Assembly (NCBI GenBank): GCA_029582155.1
Contig: CM055900.1
Location: 43,955,624-44,019,623, forward strand
Direction of reading: 5' to 3'
Length of the DNA: 64,000 bases
Source of the DNA: Panopea generosa
Lineage: Eukaryota > Mollusca > Bivalvia > Adapedonta > Hiatellidae
Every line of letters starts with the position of its first letter. Positions within the stretch are counted from its first letter, which is position 1. The position numbers were made by a program, and so were the translations under genes. Below are positions 1 to 11,480 of the stretch, in pieces. The notes under the pieces are model-generated. The model was not told the DNA's origin. It saw nothing but the letters and a program-made list of their open reading frames with translations, and searched no databases.

Positions 1-110
1 GGTTAACTTTCCAGGATCCCAGGAAACAGTGGTTAGGTTAACTGATCGTCTGTTAGCCCTCAATGGCATAAAAATGGCGCTAAATATTCAATTAATCAAT
101 CAATCAATCT
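1..110 (+). mobile_element. SINE body and tail, head cut off by window start
   Basis: The sequence equals the 3' part of the SINE at 61600-61907: a central domain containing GGATCCCAGGAAAC and a tail of CAAT/ATCA units at 85-110. The tRNA-like head seen in the right copy would lie before position 1. Confidence 0.75.
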
Positions 111-859
111 GAAATGATAAAAAACACATACAGATTGCAGTGTCAATAATCACACAAATGTCACAAACTTGTTACGATGTACTGTTTGACATATTTTCTG
201 ACCCCACCCCCACAATTCTCTATACTGGCGTAAGATCCATCAATCTCATATTAAAAGTTTACCTATTGGATACACTGCCAGGTCTATATTTCTTAGTATA
301 TCGATAACCAGGTACAGCTATGTATACAGTTGTAACCATCATATGTTAGATATTTCCAGCAATTTAATTTCAAAGCTAAAACAGACAGAAAAAAAGGTTT
401 AATTGCAATTTCTGCAATGTATATTCTTATTAAGTTTAATACCAAATAGCTCATTGGGAATAAGCCTTCGTGCTTCATGGACAAACCAAGAATATTACAC
501 AATTCTTTATTTGCCCAATGTTACATTTATTAAATACTTCTTTCAAAAATTGACTTTTTTGATATTATATATTAGATAACTTAGAATACTTTATTATTTC
601 TATATAGAATCATTGATAGATATAAAATTACCTTTTTAATAATTCATCTACATTTTTATGTAATTGAGCATGAATATTTAATGTAACCTGTATATGTGTG
701 TTTTAACCTGAATAAACATCAATCAATCAATCAACTATCGACAATAAGATGGCACAGCCAAGAGTAACCCTGTGGCGCCCTGTTTGCTTCTTTGTTCTTT
801 GTTTATATGTAATATTGAATAACATTTTCTTTTTTATTTAAAGTTATTTGTTAACTTAT

Positions 860-950
860 AAACTATTGTGCTTAAAAGCGCTATACACAGCCGACCCGTT
901 GCGGAGGATCGAACCCACGAAGCTCCGATCCTGGGTTCGATGCTTTTTCA
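860..950 (-). mobile_element. tRNA-derived SINE head fragment
   Basis: On the minus strand it reads TGGGTTCGATCC, a good tRNA B box, and resembles the SINE head at 20520-20700. Its two arms can fold into a hairpin (905-911 with 926-932, or 908-917 with 932-941). The right-hand copy lies at about 62655-62745. Confidence 0.55.
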
Positions 951-1102
951 TTGTTAATTAATGTACACTATTAAATATATACAGTTTGCTGTTGATAAAT
1001 TCTTTATGGTTGCTTTTTCTCAATATTTAGAGATGTTTTGAACGTCATTTCTTTAAATTTTGCTTGTGCCAAGAGAAAGATTCTGATTAATTTATTTACA
1101 AT

Positions 1103-1750
1103 ATTAGATCCATACATGTTGCTGTTGATAAATATTTTAAGGTTGTTTTTTTTCTCAATATAGAGAGATGTAAATTTTTCTTGGGCTAAGATTTGTTCAA
1201 TGTTTTATATTGTTTTAAATATTTATGATAATTCTCAAATGTTACAAAAAAAATCATTTTTTTCCAGAAAAAAAAAAAATTTGCCCAGAAATGTATACGA
1301 GCAAAGTTACTCGCACCCTCCTCCCCAAAAAAGTTGAATTGTTTCCACATACTAGGCATAAATACATAAATACTTCAACAGATTTGATTATAAAATAATT
1401 ATGAGAGATTAAGCAAATAAAAGTACAATATTAGATCCATACATGTTGCTGTTGATAAATTCTTTAGTGTTGTTTTTTTTCTCAATATCTAGAGATCTCA
1501 ATTTTTCTTGGGCTAAGATTTGTTCAATGTTTTATATAGTTTTAAATATTGAAGATAATTCTCAAATGATACAAAAAAATCATTTTTTTCCAGAAAAAAA
1601 AAAATTTGCCCAGAAATGTATATGAGCAAAGTTACTCGCACCCTCCTCCCCAAAAAAGTTGAATTGTTTCCACATAGGCATAAATACAGAAATACTTCAA
1701 TAGATTTGATTATAAAATAATTATGAGAGATTAAGCAAATAAAAGTACAT
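1103..1750. repeat. 327 bp unit in two tandem copies
   Basis: ACATGTTGCTGTTGATAAAT-type sequence recurs at 1114 and 1441, followed by matching blocks: a T-run, CTTGGGCTAAG, an A-run, and TACTCGCACCCTCCTCC. The same pair is present in the right copy at about 62905-63540, so the tandem doubling predates the larger duplication. Confidence 0.85.
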
Positions 1751-2445
1751 TCCTACAATTATATGAGCAATCATAAAAATTAAGTTGAGTTCAAGTAAAA
1801 CATTCCATCCTACAAAACATTATTTAACTATGAGAAATACATGTCTGTTTTGTACTAGTATTACATTATTCACATATCAATCAAACATTAAATTCATAAT
1901 TGCACTGCCTTTATGATATTGTTAAATAAAATAACTAAAACCAGTGAAACATTACATGTAAATCATTAAAATATATTTTTCAGCGTCTGTAGTTGATTTT
2001 GCATTTGATGGTTCAATTCTATCACAAACAAATGCTTTGTACAAGACAAAAATATGCAGAGTGTAAATTTTAAAATTGACTACAATTTTCCTCTTAACAT
2101 TGGTGTAATTATTGACAAAGACTTGGATTTATTTAAACTATCATATATTCATTCTGTTTAAGCGCTACATAGATATTCGGTTGTGGTGGTTTTAAAACGT
2201 CCTAAAACTATAAAAGATATATTTGTAAATAATTGTAAAAACTAACTTTAGAACTTTGTATAATATTAGAAAACTTTTCTAGGTGCATTTGCACTAAATG
2301 TGAACATTGATCAAACAATATTGAAAATGATAGTTTCCTGGCCCAAGGTTAAATTTCAGATTTATGCTTTTAGATCGTTTTATTGTTATCCCATATTTTT
2401 ATTATTTTACGAATGACTTTGAATTCAAGTAATGACAACTATTTA

Positions 2446-2500
2446 TAAGTATACGACCTGTTGTTTTAACAATACAAATACTCTGAATGTATAAAAATAT

Positions 2501-2574
<74 letters not shown>

Positions 2575-2647
2575 GTTTTTATTTATGCGTAGATTGTTAA
2601 CTAATGTTCATAGTATTTGTGTTGTTAATACAACAGGTCGTATACTT
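2446..2647. repeat. Inverted repeat with a (TA)n core
   Basis: The arm at 2446-2487 begins TAAGTATACGACCTGTTGT; its reverse complement lies at 2606-2647 with only a few mismatches. An uninterrupted (TA)n tract occupies about 2503-2572 between the arms. This looks like a foldback or MITE-like element, or a site able to form a cruciform. No coding potential is seen. Confidence 0.75.
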
Positions 2648-2649
2648 AC

Positions 2650-4050
2650 AGGAAGAATGGATACCAACCTAAAAAGTTTGGTCCATCGTGGGATTGCTCG
2701 CCTAGCAATTCATGCAGTCGGCCGAGGGCATCAAATCTATTTGGCGGTATAGACTGAAAGTATATGTATTTGTTATAGGTTAACATTGAAAACAGGAAAT
2801 GCTTTCTTTGGGTAGTCTAAAAAAATGCATTTTCCTTAATTTAATGCTTTTTATTTATTTGAATGACATTATTGATGTACACGATATGAGAGGTGTATAA
2901 ACCCTCTTTATTCGATAATTTTGCATAAGTCGAATAGTTTCGTCGGATACATATAGTTTTATTAGATCCCTCGATATCCAGAAGAAATACAAGCTCAGGA
3001 ATACGAGACACTAATCTGTCAGGTTAATATTTTGTAACTTATTCTAGATAGATTACTGTTAGTCTTATCGTGATAGTCTACCAAAAGATGATAATCATTT
3101 TGACTGTTAAGCTAATCGTGATAGTCTACCAAGAGATGATGATCGTTTGATTAACATCGGGGGTAAATCTTCTTTCCATATCAAATGATCCAGATATATA
3201 GTTAGAGTTATTTGCCTTTTAGTTAATTCCAATTACAATACACACAAAATGATAATAAGGCAAATTCGAACTGGCATAACTCTGTCACACTGGTGCAACA
3301 TGCCGTAGACACACAAAGCAATTGAACCTCATCCCAAGAACCAAAGTCGTAACGTTGAGGCAATCCTTAAAAGAACAACCCGATAGGTATCAAGAAATGA
3401 ATATTTTTGGCTGAATTTGAATATATTCCACTTTAACAGACGCATTACAAAGAGTCAGCATTTTTCTTTTGTATGTAAATGGTATTTTTTTTTCTTCATA
3501 TGAACAGTATTATATTCTGTGTAGTAGCAATACAAATCTCCTCGTACTTTATTCAGTATTGTTATTAGTTCCAGGCTCGTATTCGCCAAACATCCTTGAG
3601 AATGTTCTTGGATTTGAGCTTTAAAATTCAAACTTCAACCGTATTTCTCTATTTTACTATGACAGATGGGGTAATTATGAGTTTATTTGACTATATATTA
3701 GGTGTCACTACATGCCTGCAAATGTTGGTCTCAACAATGTTCTCCAAGTGTGTTTTTCAAAATTCCTTCTTGAGTTCACGTCTAAGAATAATCTGAAGAA
3801 TGATTGAAGAATACGACCCCTGCCTGATTACTGCTTATCCCAATACCACTCACGAATATACTCGATAAAACCGAGTCAGTCATTGTCTATGCTTGGTTGA
3901 AATTTATGTATCCAATGGATTCTATAATCAGATACTATTTGGTATGACCTGTCCAAATATGAAACACCATGATACACCGATACGATAAGCATTATTTCTA
4001 ATACTGAATACAACGTAGAATGTTTTCGATATTCGAAAGTCAATAAGGTA
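2650..4050. other. Stretch without recognisable gene
   Basis: AT-rich sequence. The only structure noted is a two-copy direct repeat of about 48 bp (3058-3100 and 3106-3145, sharing CGTGATAGTCTACCAA) and a weak open stretch at 2651-2753 behind an acceptor-like TTACAG, which is not supported well enough to call an exon. Confidence 0.4.
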
Positions 4051-4056
4051 TACCAC

Positions 4057-4170
4057 ATCGATTTTCAGCATGTTTAATGCTCTGTGAAATAGGCTCCTCT
4101 CCATGTCACTCATCATCCGGTACTCGCGTCTTATTCTCAACCGACGTCGGCTTCGTCTGTCGGTTGCCTG
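4057..4170 (-). CDS. Tyrosinase-like exon fragment (partial)
   Basis: The minus strand encodes RREYRMMSDMERSLFHRALN followed by MLKID. Arg/Glu-Tyr-Arg, a short acidic segment, Phe-His, then Ala-Leu-Asn and Leu-Lys is the pattern that precedes the copper-A site in molluscan tyrosinases. The family assignment is from memory of that pattern. A donor-like GTGGTA follows directly at 4056. Upstream the frame is closed by TGA at 4171-4173, so the exon start is unclear or broken. Neither the copper-binding His regions nor other exons were found in the window, so this is either one exon of a gene with very distant exons or a stranded pseudo-exon. Confidence 0.45.
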
Positions 4171-4705
4171 TCACTGTACACGTCGACTGTGCTCCGCTTC
4201 CCTGAATAATTTAATTTTAAAAATCGTTAAACCGTCAACTCTACTAATAAATTGTTTAATTGAATGACAGATCAGATGACATTAATTACAAATATATAAC
4301 GTCACTTTGTAGTATAAAGAAGTATAGGATATTCAAACAATACGTTATAATAACACGCCGTGTCATCATTTCTCTAACAACCGTAACCTATATTTTCCTT
4401 TATAAGATTTACCGAGCATAATTGTATTTTACATAAAAACATGTGAATTATGTCGTATTTATTAGAGCATATTTAATGTAGTATATCATAAACTCTGAAT
4501 GTAGATGCTACCGGTAGAGTAGATGTAGTCAACCAGGCTTAAACTCCACAATGACAGTGTTGCTACCGGTCATTCCATTATATGTTGTCACTTTTGTATT
4601 TGTGTAGTGTCTGTATTATACTATCAATTTTTCTATTTATTAGCTGTGTTTTAGCTGTTTCGGTGACAAGACGTGTTTGTGACATAGGCCTATCAAATAT
4701 AACTA

Positions 4706-6283
4706 TACTCAGGAAAACTAGAAACGTCACTGTTTTATAGCCGGTGAAGCTTTGTCTGTGTAGTTGCTACATGTTCAATGTACATGTATGTTAAACCCTG
4801 GCGATGTTCAGAATAAGATCGTGTACAGTTTACCCGATACGCACGGTTTACATATCGGCCGGTAACCGGAACGGTCATTTGCACGTTTTGCACGTGCACG
4901 CTATACATGTCATCCATATGTTGATTCAGTTCATGTCGCACCATTCATGCGATAGGGGCTATTCTGAAAAAATTTTTTTTTTAATTTTTCACTGTTTTCG
5001 ATATGCCACGGCTTTCCGAAAACGAGCGAAATCAGGCAAATTGGGATGCTTGCGGGTGGGATGTCCGCCAGGGTAGTCGCGCGTCGGTTCGGGTGCTGTC
5101 GGAAGACGATTGATCGTCTTGCATCCCGGTACTAGCAGACTGGGGCTGTTCACGACCGGCAGCGACCTGGTAGGCCTCGTGTAACGACGGCTAGAGCCGA
5201 TCGTTTCATTACGTTGACGCACTTACGTCAACGTCAATTGGCAGCCACAGTCACTGCTAGGCAATACGGTGTCTCAGGGCAGACCATTCGCAACCAGTTG
5301 CGTCGTAACGCCCAACCAATCAGGGCACGCCGCCCGTACACTGGTCAGATAATGACCCAACGTCACCGTGCTGCCAGGCTGTTATGGGCGCGACGTCATC
5401 TAATTTGGAGAAGGGCTGACTGGAACCGAGTTTTGTTCACCGATGAATCTCGGTTCACAGTTAGTCATGCTGACGGAAGATTACGGGTATATAGGCGTAA
5501 AAATGAAAGATTCGCCGATTGTTGCATTGTTGAGAAGAACAGGTTTGGGAGAGGGAGCGTAATGGTCTGGGGTGGGATCATTGGAAACCGGAAGACAGAT
5601 TTGGTTGTTGTACAGGGCAACATTAATGCACAGCGTTATGTTGCAGACGTGCTAAATGCATATGCTTTACCATTTATTCGTCAGCATGGTCCTGGTGTAA
5701 CATTGATGCAGGACAATGCCCGCCCTCATGTAGCCAGGGTCACCACTCAATTCTTACAGCAAAACAATGTCAACGTCATGCCATGGCCCGCGGTTTCCCC
5801 AGATCTCAACCCCATTGAGCACATATGGGATCAGCTGGGCCGCAAAGCACGAGCTAACCATCAGATTGACAATGTTTGCGATCTTACACGGGCGTTACAA
5901 CAGGAATGGAGGAATTTGCCCAACGCACTGGTATTGCGTTACGTTACGTCGATGCGGCGTAGGATCATTGCATGCTTTCATGCAAATGGTGGCCACACTC
6001 GGTACTAACGAGATTTACTGGATGTGCCACATTTCTTATTGAAATTCCATCTCTAAACATCCAATAACACCTTTCTGAGTTTTTGGGATTTTTAATTTTT
6101 GACCCCTACCTCTCTTGACCGGTTATCTCTCGAAAAGTTAACAAGATAGCCAGATGTTATTAATTGGTTTTGATACAGAAATGAATGAACTTGTTTTCCT
6201 CTTTTGATTCATAAAAGTAACCCTTTTGGTTTTCGATAAATCTTTCCTGAAATATGGAGGGACGTTTCTATTTTTGCTGAGTA
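4706..6283 (+). mobile_element. Tc1-type DNA transposon, defective (about 1.58 kb)
   Basis: The left end reads TACTCAGGAAAACTAGAAAC from 4706, and the right end is its imperfect reverse complement ending GCTGAGTA at 6283. Both ends are flanked by TA (4704-4705 and 6284-6285), the target duplication of the Tc1/mariner superfamily. It encloses one broken transposase on the plus strand. Length and layout are normal for Tc1. Confidence 0.88.
5003..6008 (+). pseudogene. Tc1 transposase (DD34E) pseudogene
   Basis: The reading begins with ATG at 5003 (MPRLSENERN), needs a one-base shift near 5031, then runs in one frame to TAA at 6006-6008 except for a TAG at 5133-5135, where Tc1 relatives have Gln in the RYQQTG motif. 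The N-terminal part carries the helix-turn-helix region and a GRPR hook (about 5160). The catalytic triad is intact: Asp in LFTDESRF, Asp in MQDNARPH, and Glu in NPIEHIW with 34 residues between the last two. The C-terminus is NGGHTRY, usual for this group. Only two lesions separate it from an open frame, so the copy is fairly young but cannot code for transposase as it stands. Confidence 0.9.
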
Positions 6284-6404
6284 TAGTAAAAAGCACATAA
6301 CGCGAAGTGTTTGTTTTTTTATGAAAGAACGAAGCAGCGTTGCTTTGACATAACGTTATTATATAACTAATAAAATAGAAAGCCGAGATAAGTCGTCAAT
6401 AACA

Positions 6405-6742
6405 GTCATAAGCATGTCTCCTGTGGTAGCGGTCCTCTAACATTTATCACGCATCTAGGTACTACCATTGTGTAATAAAGTTAGGTTTCGTGTTGCGTGC
6501 ATAAACATTCCTCCTGTGGTAGCGGCCAACTAACATTTATCACGCTTCCTGGTACTACCATTGTGAAATAAAGTTAGTGTTCATGCTGCGTGCATAAGCA
6601 TGCCTCCTTTGGCAGCTACCCACTAACATTTGTCACGCTTCCAGATACTACCATTGTGTAATAAAGTTAGGTTTCATGCTGCGTGCATAAGCATGCCTCC
6701 TTTGGCAGCTACCCACTAACATTTGTCACGCTTCCTGGTTTG
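6405..6742. repeat. 93 bp minisatellite, about 3.6 copies
   Basis: The block GTGGTAGCGG / TTGGCAGC with CTAACATTTATCACGC recurs at exactly 93 bp spacing (6422, 6515, 6608, 6701). The last two copies are nearly identical. It starts about 120 bp beyond the Tc1 right end. Confidence 0.9.
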
Positions 6743-7093
6743 AACGGAACAACTAACCCGCCACTTTTGTATTTCCTATATCTTCGTTAAAATATAGAAC
6801 ATCGGTATTGATATGTGTATACGACATAAACAGACCTGTATTATTGATTCGACTTAACCCAACAGTTCTTTTTTACTCAAGTCAAAATTTTAAGAAAATT
6901 GATTGGATACTTTTTGATAAAATACATAAAATGTCGGGTACATAAAATATCAGGTGGTGGGTAAGCTGTTCTGTTCAGTATATTTCTTGATCTATAAATA
7001 GCCATAAAAACATCATTGACTTGTAGATGCCTCTGTAATTTTAATCTATTTGTTTTGTTCAAAAGCAAATACACAACGACACTTGATACTTTC

Positions 7094-7262
7094 AGCAATA
7101 ATTGTCGTTAACAACAGATTGCAAAAGTTTACACAGCAGTACTTCTCGTTAACAACAGATTGCAAAAGTTTACACAGCAATAATTGTCGTTAACAACAGA
7201 TTGCAAAAGTTTACACAGCAGTAATTCTCGTTAACAACAGTTTGCAAAACGTTTACACAGTT
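7094..7262. repeat. 41 bp minisatellite, 4 copies
   Basis: CGTTAACAACAGATTGCAAA starts at 7106, 7147, 7188 and 7229, an exact 41 bp period. Alternate units share ATAATTGT or GTA(C/A)TTCT, which suggests that a two-unit block was duplicated. Confidence 0.92.
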
Positions 7263-7483
7263 GTACCAATCATTTTAAAAATAAATTGACATTAGCCTCT
7301 GCAAATGTCCTGATCTGAATATTTAGTGGTATCGAGACATGGTGACCATTTAAACACCTGACTTTGTATTCTCCTCGAGAGTCTAGGTATCAGTAAATTT
7401 TAAGAAAAATGCTCAATATGTTCTTCTAACAATCTACATTTACATGTATGCATAATGTACGTTGTAATGTATATATATTTATG

Positions 7484-7668
7484 TTAAGCTATTAACGGTT
7501 CATTATACGCAATTGCACTAAAAATGTGGTTTATTTCAAACATCTCACATTTAACCCTTTCACGGCCGCCGCTTGGTAGTTGGGCCTTGCTGTGTTTCAA
7601 CCTTGACCACAGTGTCCCATTAATGCAGTGCCAGGCGACCTTCTCTCCTATCAGTGTACTCAGTATTC
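7484..7668 (-). CDS. Possible terminal exon of an unrecognised gene
   Basis: On the minus strand a strong acceptor, a T-rich tract ending AACTTCCAG, is followed by about 60 open codons containing GEKVAWHCINGTLWSR and KAQLPSGGRERV, then TAA at 7484-7486. An AATAAA-like motif lies inside the open stretch. No family is recognised. In AT-rich DNA an open run of this length is uncommon but not rare. A SINE is inserted about 100 bp upstream of the acceptor. The call rests only on the splice-site quality and the non-random composition. Confidence 0.25.
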
Positions 7669-7759
7669 CTGGAAGTTAAAAAACAGAAATAGACACGTGT
7701 ATTAGTTTATACTAATTTTAGCTCGATTGCAAAGAAGCTTTAAAATCTTATATGATCCA

Positions 7760-7862
7760 CTCTCCGTTTCCTGGGTAGAAGCATCAGTTCAGGCTGGGTA
7801 TCGAACCCACGACCTCTAGCATGAGTGGTCAACAGTCTATCTACTTCACTACCGCCGCCCTG
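7760..7862 (-). mobile_element. tRNA-derived SINE fragment
   Basis: The minus strand reads a tRNA-like head (GGCGGTAGTGAAGTAGATAG) with B box GGGTTCGATACC, then the core block CTACCCAGGAAAC shared with other SINEs in the window. Confidence 0.7.
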
Positions 7863-8157
7863 TGTATTAGACTTATATCGCGTAAAATAGTATTCAGATC
7901 AGTTTCCAAAATAACTGAAATGATAGATGCCACAAAATAATAAACATTGAAAACTACCCAAACGGTTATCAAATTGTGGAAAAGCATTGGTCAGAAAAAC
8001 ATAAACATGCTCTTTGCCTTCCATTTTAGGATCTGCATTTACCTTTGTACGATTAGCAGGGATTTCAGTCGGAATCACATGTTTCTCAAATTATAGACAG
8101 ATAGCCATCCATGCCTAATTATCGTACAAAGTATCCATCTGACAACAATAGTGACGA

Positions 8158-8440
8158 TATGAGAGACAATATTGTGGTATACAAAGTGTGACAATAAAGT
8201 AAATCACTAGAGACAATATTGTGATATACAGCGTGTGACAATATAATATAACACTGAGAGACAATATTGTGATATAAAGGGTGTAGCAATATAGTATATC
8301 ACTGAGAGACACTATTGTGGTATACAGGGTGTAACGATACAGTATATCACTGAGAGTGTAACAGTATAGTAGATCACTGAAAGACAATATTGAGGTATAC
8401 AGGGAGTGTCAATATAGTAGATCATTGAAAGACATTAGTG
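8158..8440. repeat. 47-48 bp minisatellite, about 6 copies
   Basis: GAGAGACAATATTGTG recurs at about 8161, 8208, 8256 and 8304, and in degraded form to 8430. The array ends directly against the GC-rich element that starts at 8446. Confidence 0.88.
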
Positions 8441-8445
8441 TGGTA

Positions 8446-8715
8446 CAGACCCTAATCCGCTCAAGTATCCCATAATTGTACTCCGTAAGCGCTCAGTTTG
8501 CACTCCGTTCGCGCTCCGTTTGCGCTCAGTTTACGCTCCGTTTGCGTGCACTCGATTAAGTGCGATTAATTTAATGCACTCACAAACGCAAGTGTTCGCT
8601 CACGAGCGATGTATACTATCTTTATTTTATACTCCTCTCAACGTTCGCTTCGTTCGTTCAGCGTTCACTCAACGTATAGTCCGCTCAGTTCGGTTTCCGG
8701 CCAATAACCAATCGT
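8446..8715 (+). mobile_element. GC-rich element with 12 bp internal repeats (copy 1)
   Basis: It begins CAGACCCTAATCCGCTCAAG, then a tract of CGCTCCGTTTGCG-type 12-mers (8476-8555), then sequence with GTTCACTCAACGTATAG near 8670. A second copy lies inverted at 12192-12440 with the same terminal block. It is much richer in GC than its surroundings. No transposase is seen; the mobility class is unknown. Confidence 0.55.
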
Positions 8716-8734
8716 ATCATCTCAAGTATTAAAA

Positions 8735-10560
8735 TGATTCCATATTGACTTTTTAATTTAAGCTCTTAAAATGGAGCAATAAATAAAATTTATCCATGGG
8801 ATTTAGTCAAGTTAATTGAAATTATAATCCGATTGTTTGTCTACATATTGTGTCACCCGCTGGGCGAAGGTTGTAAATTTCGGATAAATCTTTACTGATA
8901 GTAGATAGAATAACGGAAGAGTCTATATTTTGATATGTGATCAGTGGTCTGTGTGATCAAAGAATATCGCACGTTCTACCGGCTTCTACTATCCAGACCG
9001 AAATGTGTTTGCGTTAGTAACTTCTTTGATATACCGTAAACTGTTTGTTACAGGACAGCAAAGAAAAGTTGTCCACAAAATTTACAGATACATCATCAAC
9101 TTAAAATAAATATATTGTAATTGTTATTAATAATTCAATACTGCTTATACATCTTTGGTTTAACAGTTATCCATTTAATTGATCAGTATAAGCAGTGACC
9201 TCACAATATATGGATATGTCACTGGTTTTTTGTCAATGTTCAAACTAAAATCAGCTTTAAAATCAATGATTAAATATGCACTGCATGGGTGATGAAATAT
9301 TTATTATAATTCGTGCGATTGGATTTGACATATAAAATAATAAATGATTTTTTTTTAAAAATAATAATCTTGTAGACTAAGTGTCTTCTTTCGATTTGAG
9401 TCTAAATGTGGCTTCACTAAACTTAAAAAAAGATATTCTGATATTATAAGATTTAATAAATATTTTCATTATCATTTTGTATATATATGTACCTGAAATT
9501 ATCTTTTTTCAGTGTTTCTCAAATTATTTTTTACTGATAGTATAATTCATGTTAATATATTATAAAACTACAAACTATATTAAACTTGTTTGAAAATATA
9601 CCCACTGTGCTATATTGCTACTGATACGACACGCAGCAATACAGACACCCGTGGTGTTAATTAGGTTATGTCACATGCCAGTGAGAGCCATGTCAATTAA
9701 ATTATACTCCAAAGCGGTGACTTACCGGTCTATTGATCACGGAAGAACCCTGCGGATGCTTTCATTTTGATTGTAATTAGTGCCAGATGGACGAACCTTA
9801 ATTGAACCCGCAGTATGTGATTGGAAAGAAAAGAAGAAAAAAAACACTGCCAGCCAATTAACAACCAATCAAACAAATTCATTTAAAATATTGGTTATTC
9901 GAGGTTTCAGAACGATACTTTACTATGTAAACCCATGGTATACATATCATTAAATTAATGAAACGAAAACTCCACGTTATAATATATAACCAGTACTGAG
10001 TGAATGGTAGAAAGTGTGACATACACGTATTAAGGAATGTGTACCTAGTGCTGTCAATTTACCACAGCTGGCATTCTGGATATTGAATTTTGATGTAAAA
10101 TAAATAAATTTAAAACAAAAATAAATCAATGTGCATGCATGGGCATTATACTCACGATTTAGTTGTTTTATTTTCCGTAACATATGCATTTATTTTATAA
10201 ATTACGAACATATTTGACAGTTTGCAGTTTTTGTCCGTTAATTATCTGTCATTAGTCCCTAGGGTTAAAAGAAACAAGTCAATTACATTCCCAATCTGCA
10301 GGAGATGAATGTCAGTATATCTTTTGATAAAATACAGATGAAACTAAAAATCAGAGTTGTTAATTTCACAAGAAAAAAACACATCAATTTTAAAACTAAT
10401 GAATATGTAGTATTTTATTTGACTTCTTGATTTGTCACATCTTTTATATTGGATACGCGCGTGCGTGTATTTTGATTATAATTTGTGCCAGATTAATGAA
10501 TCTTAATTTAACCCACGACATGTGATTAAATAAGAAATATAAAGTCAAAATCAGTACTAA
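8735..10560. other. AT-rich stretch, no gene recognised
   Basis: No exon or transposon ends recognised. A pair of related blocks (GTGCCAGAT...GAA(C/T)CTTAATT) occurs at about 9768-9835 and 10468-10545, a decayed direct duplication. Confidence 0.4.
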
Positions 10561-10564
10561 AAAT

Positions 10565-10950
10565 TACTGATTTTTTCATAATATTATTATTGTCATCATT
10601 ATTATTACTATTTATTATTAATATTATTATCCTTATCATTGTAGCATTTTATTATTGGTATTATTATTGACTATTATTATTATTATCACAATTATTATTA
10701 CTTTTTATTATTATCATTATTATTATTATTTTTATTATCGTAGAATTTTGCTTTCATTATTATTATTACTTTTCACACTTTTTATATTTATTATAATAAT
10801 TATTATTATTATTATTGTTATCATTTTATTGCTATTTTTATTATTATCATTATCATTATTATTATTTTTATTATCTTAGTATTCATCTTCTTTATAGTTA
10901 TAACTATTATTGTTATTATTATTAATATTAAAAATATTATTATTGTTGTT
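10565..10950. repeat. Degenerate (ATT)n microsatellite region
   Basis: Nearly continuous TTA/ATT/TCA triplets over about 380 bp. The block CTTTTATATTGGATA flanks it on both sides (10441 and 10979). The long open frame inside it is a by-product of the triplet period. Confidence 0.93.
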
Positions 10951-11359
10951 ATTTCTTACGTGTTGCCCCCTGTCACAACTTTTATATTGGATAAATTGTT
11001 ACTTGATTACGTGAACGTGAATAGGCGTATCGATTATGTCGGAAATCAATATAGTTACTATTTTATAGGCAGTGAATACATGTTCTTTTTTGTTTATTTA
11101 AACCATCTTCATAATCAAAAGCTGTTCTTTTTCTAATGTTCTTTAGGCAATATAAAATCACCACCTGAAATCACAAATGACAAAAGGTTACCTAGACATT
11201 TGGGTTAACTAGTCTTTATTTCCTGTGTCTATAGTGTTATTTCGGCCTGTCGTGTTGTTTTGGCGTACATTCATTTATTTTACATTAATTTAATTTAGCT
11301 TGATTGTGAAGTAAGCTCGGAGCTTATGCATATCATTCTCCAGTGCATTCCTTTATTAG

Positions 11360-11480
11360 ATCTGGTACTGAATTTTGTTTCGAGAGGTCATATGGTAGAG
11401 CGCGCGGGGTCAAACTCACGACCTCTGCCGTCTGAAGCAAGCACTCTATCCACTGCACAACTGACCCACTTTATATTTAA
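11360..11480 (-). mobile_element. tRNA-derived SINE head
   Basis: The minus strand reads an A-box-like GTGCAGTGGATAGAG and a B-box-like GAGTTTGACCCC at the right spacing, followed by a core-domain remnant. The body is truncated. Confidence 0.7.

Larger units (their letters stand above)
1..2207. repeat. Left copy of a 2.2 kb duplicated segment (pairs with 61797-64000)
   Basis: Position 1 aligns with 61797 and 2207 with 64000 in the same orientation, with only scattered substitutions and one- to four-base indels, about 2% difference by eye. The segment is compound: a SINE body and tail, a reverse SINE head, a 327 bp tandem duplication and unique AT-rich sequence, all duplicated together. This fits a segmental duplication better than a single mobile element. 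Both copies are cut by the window edges, so the true length is unknown. No gene is seen in it. Confidence 0.95.

Noticed and set aside
293..502. 69-codon minus-strand frame kept in both duplication copies (also 62089-62298)
   Set aside because: Both copies are about 98% alike everywhere, so conservation of the frame carries no weight; composition is not protein-like.
10655..10879. 74-codon hydrophobic frame
   Set aside because: Translation of an (ATT)n microsatellite.
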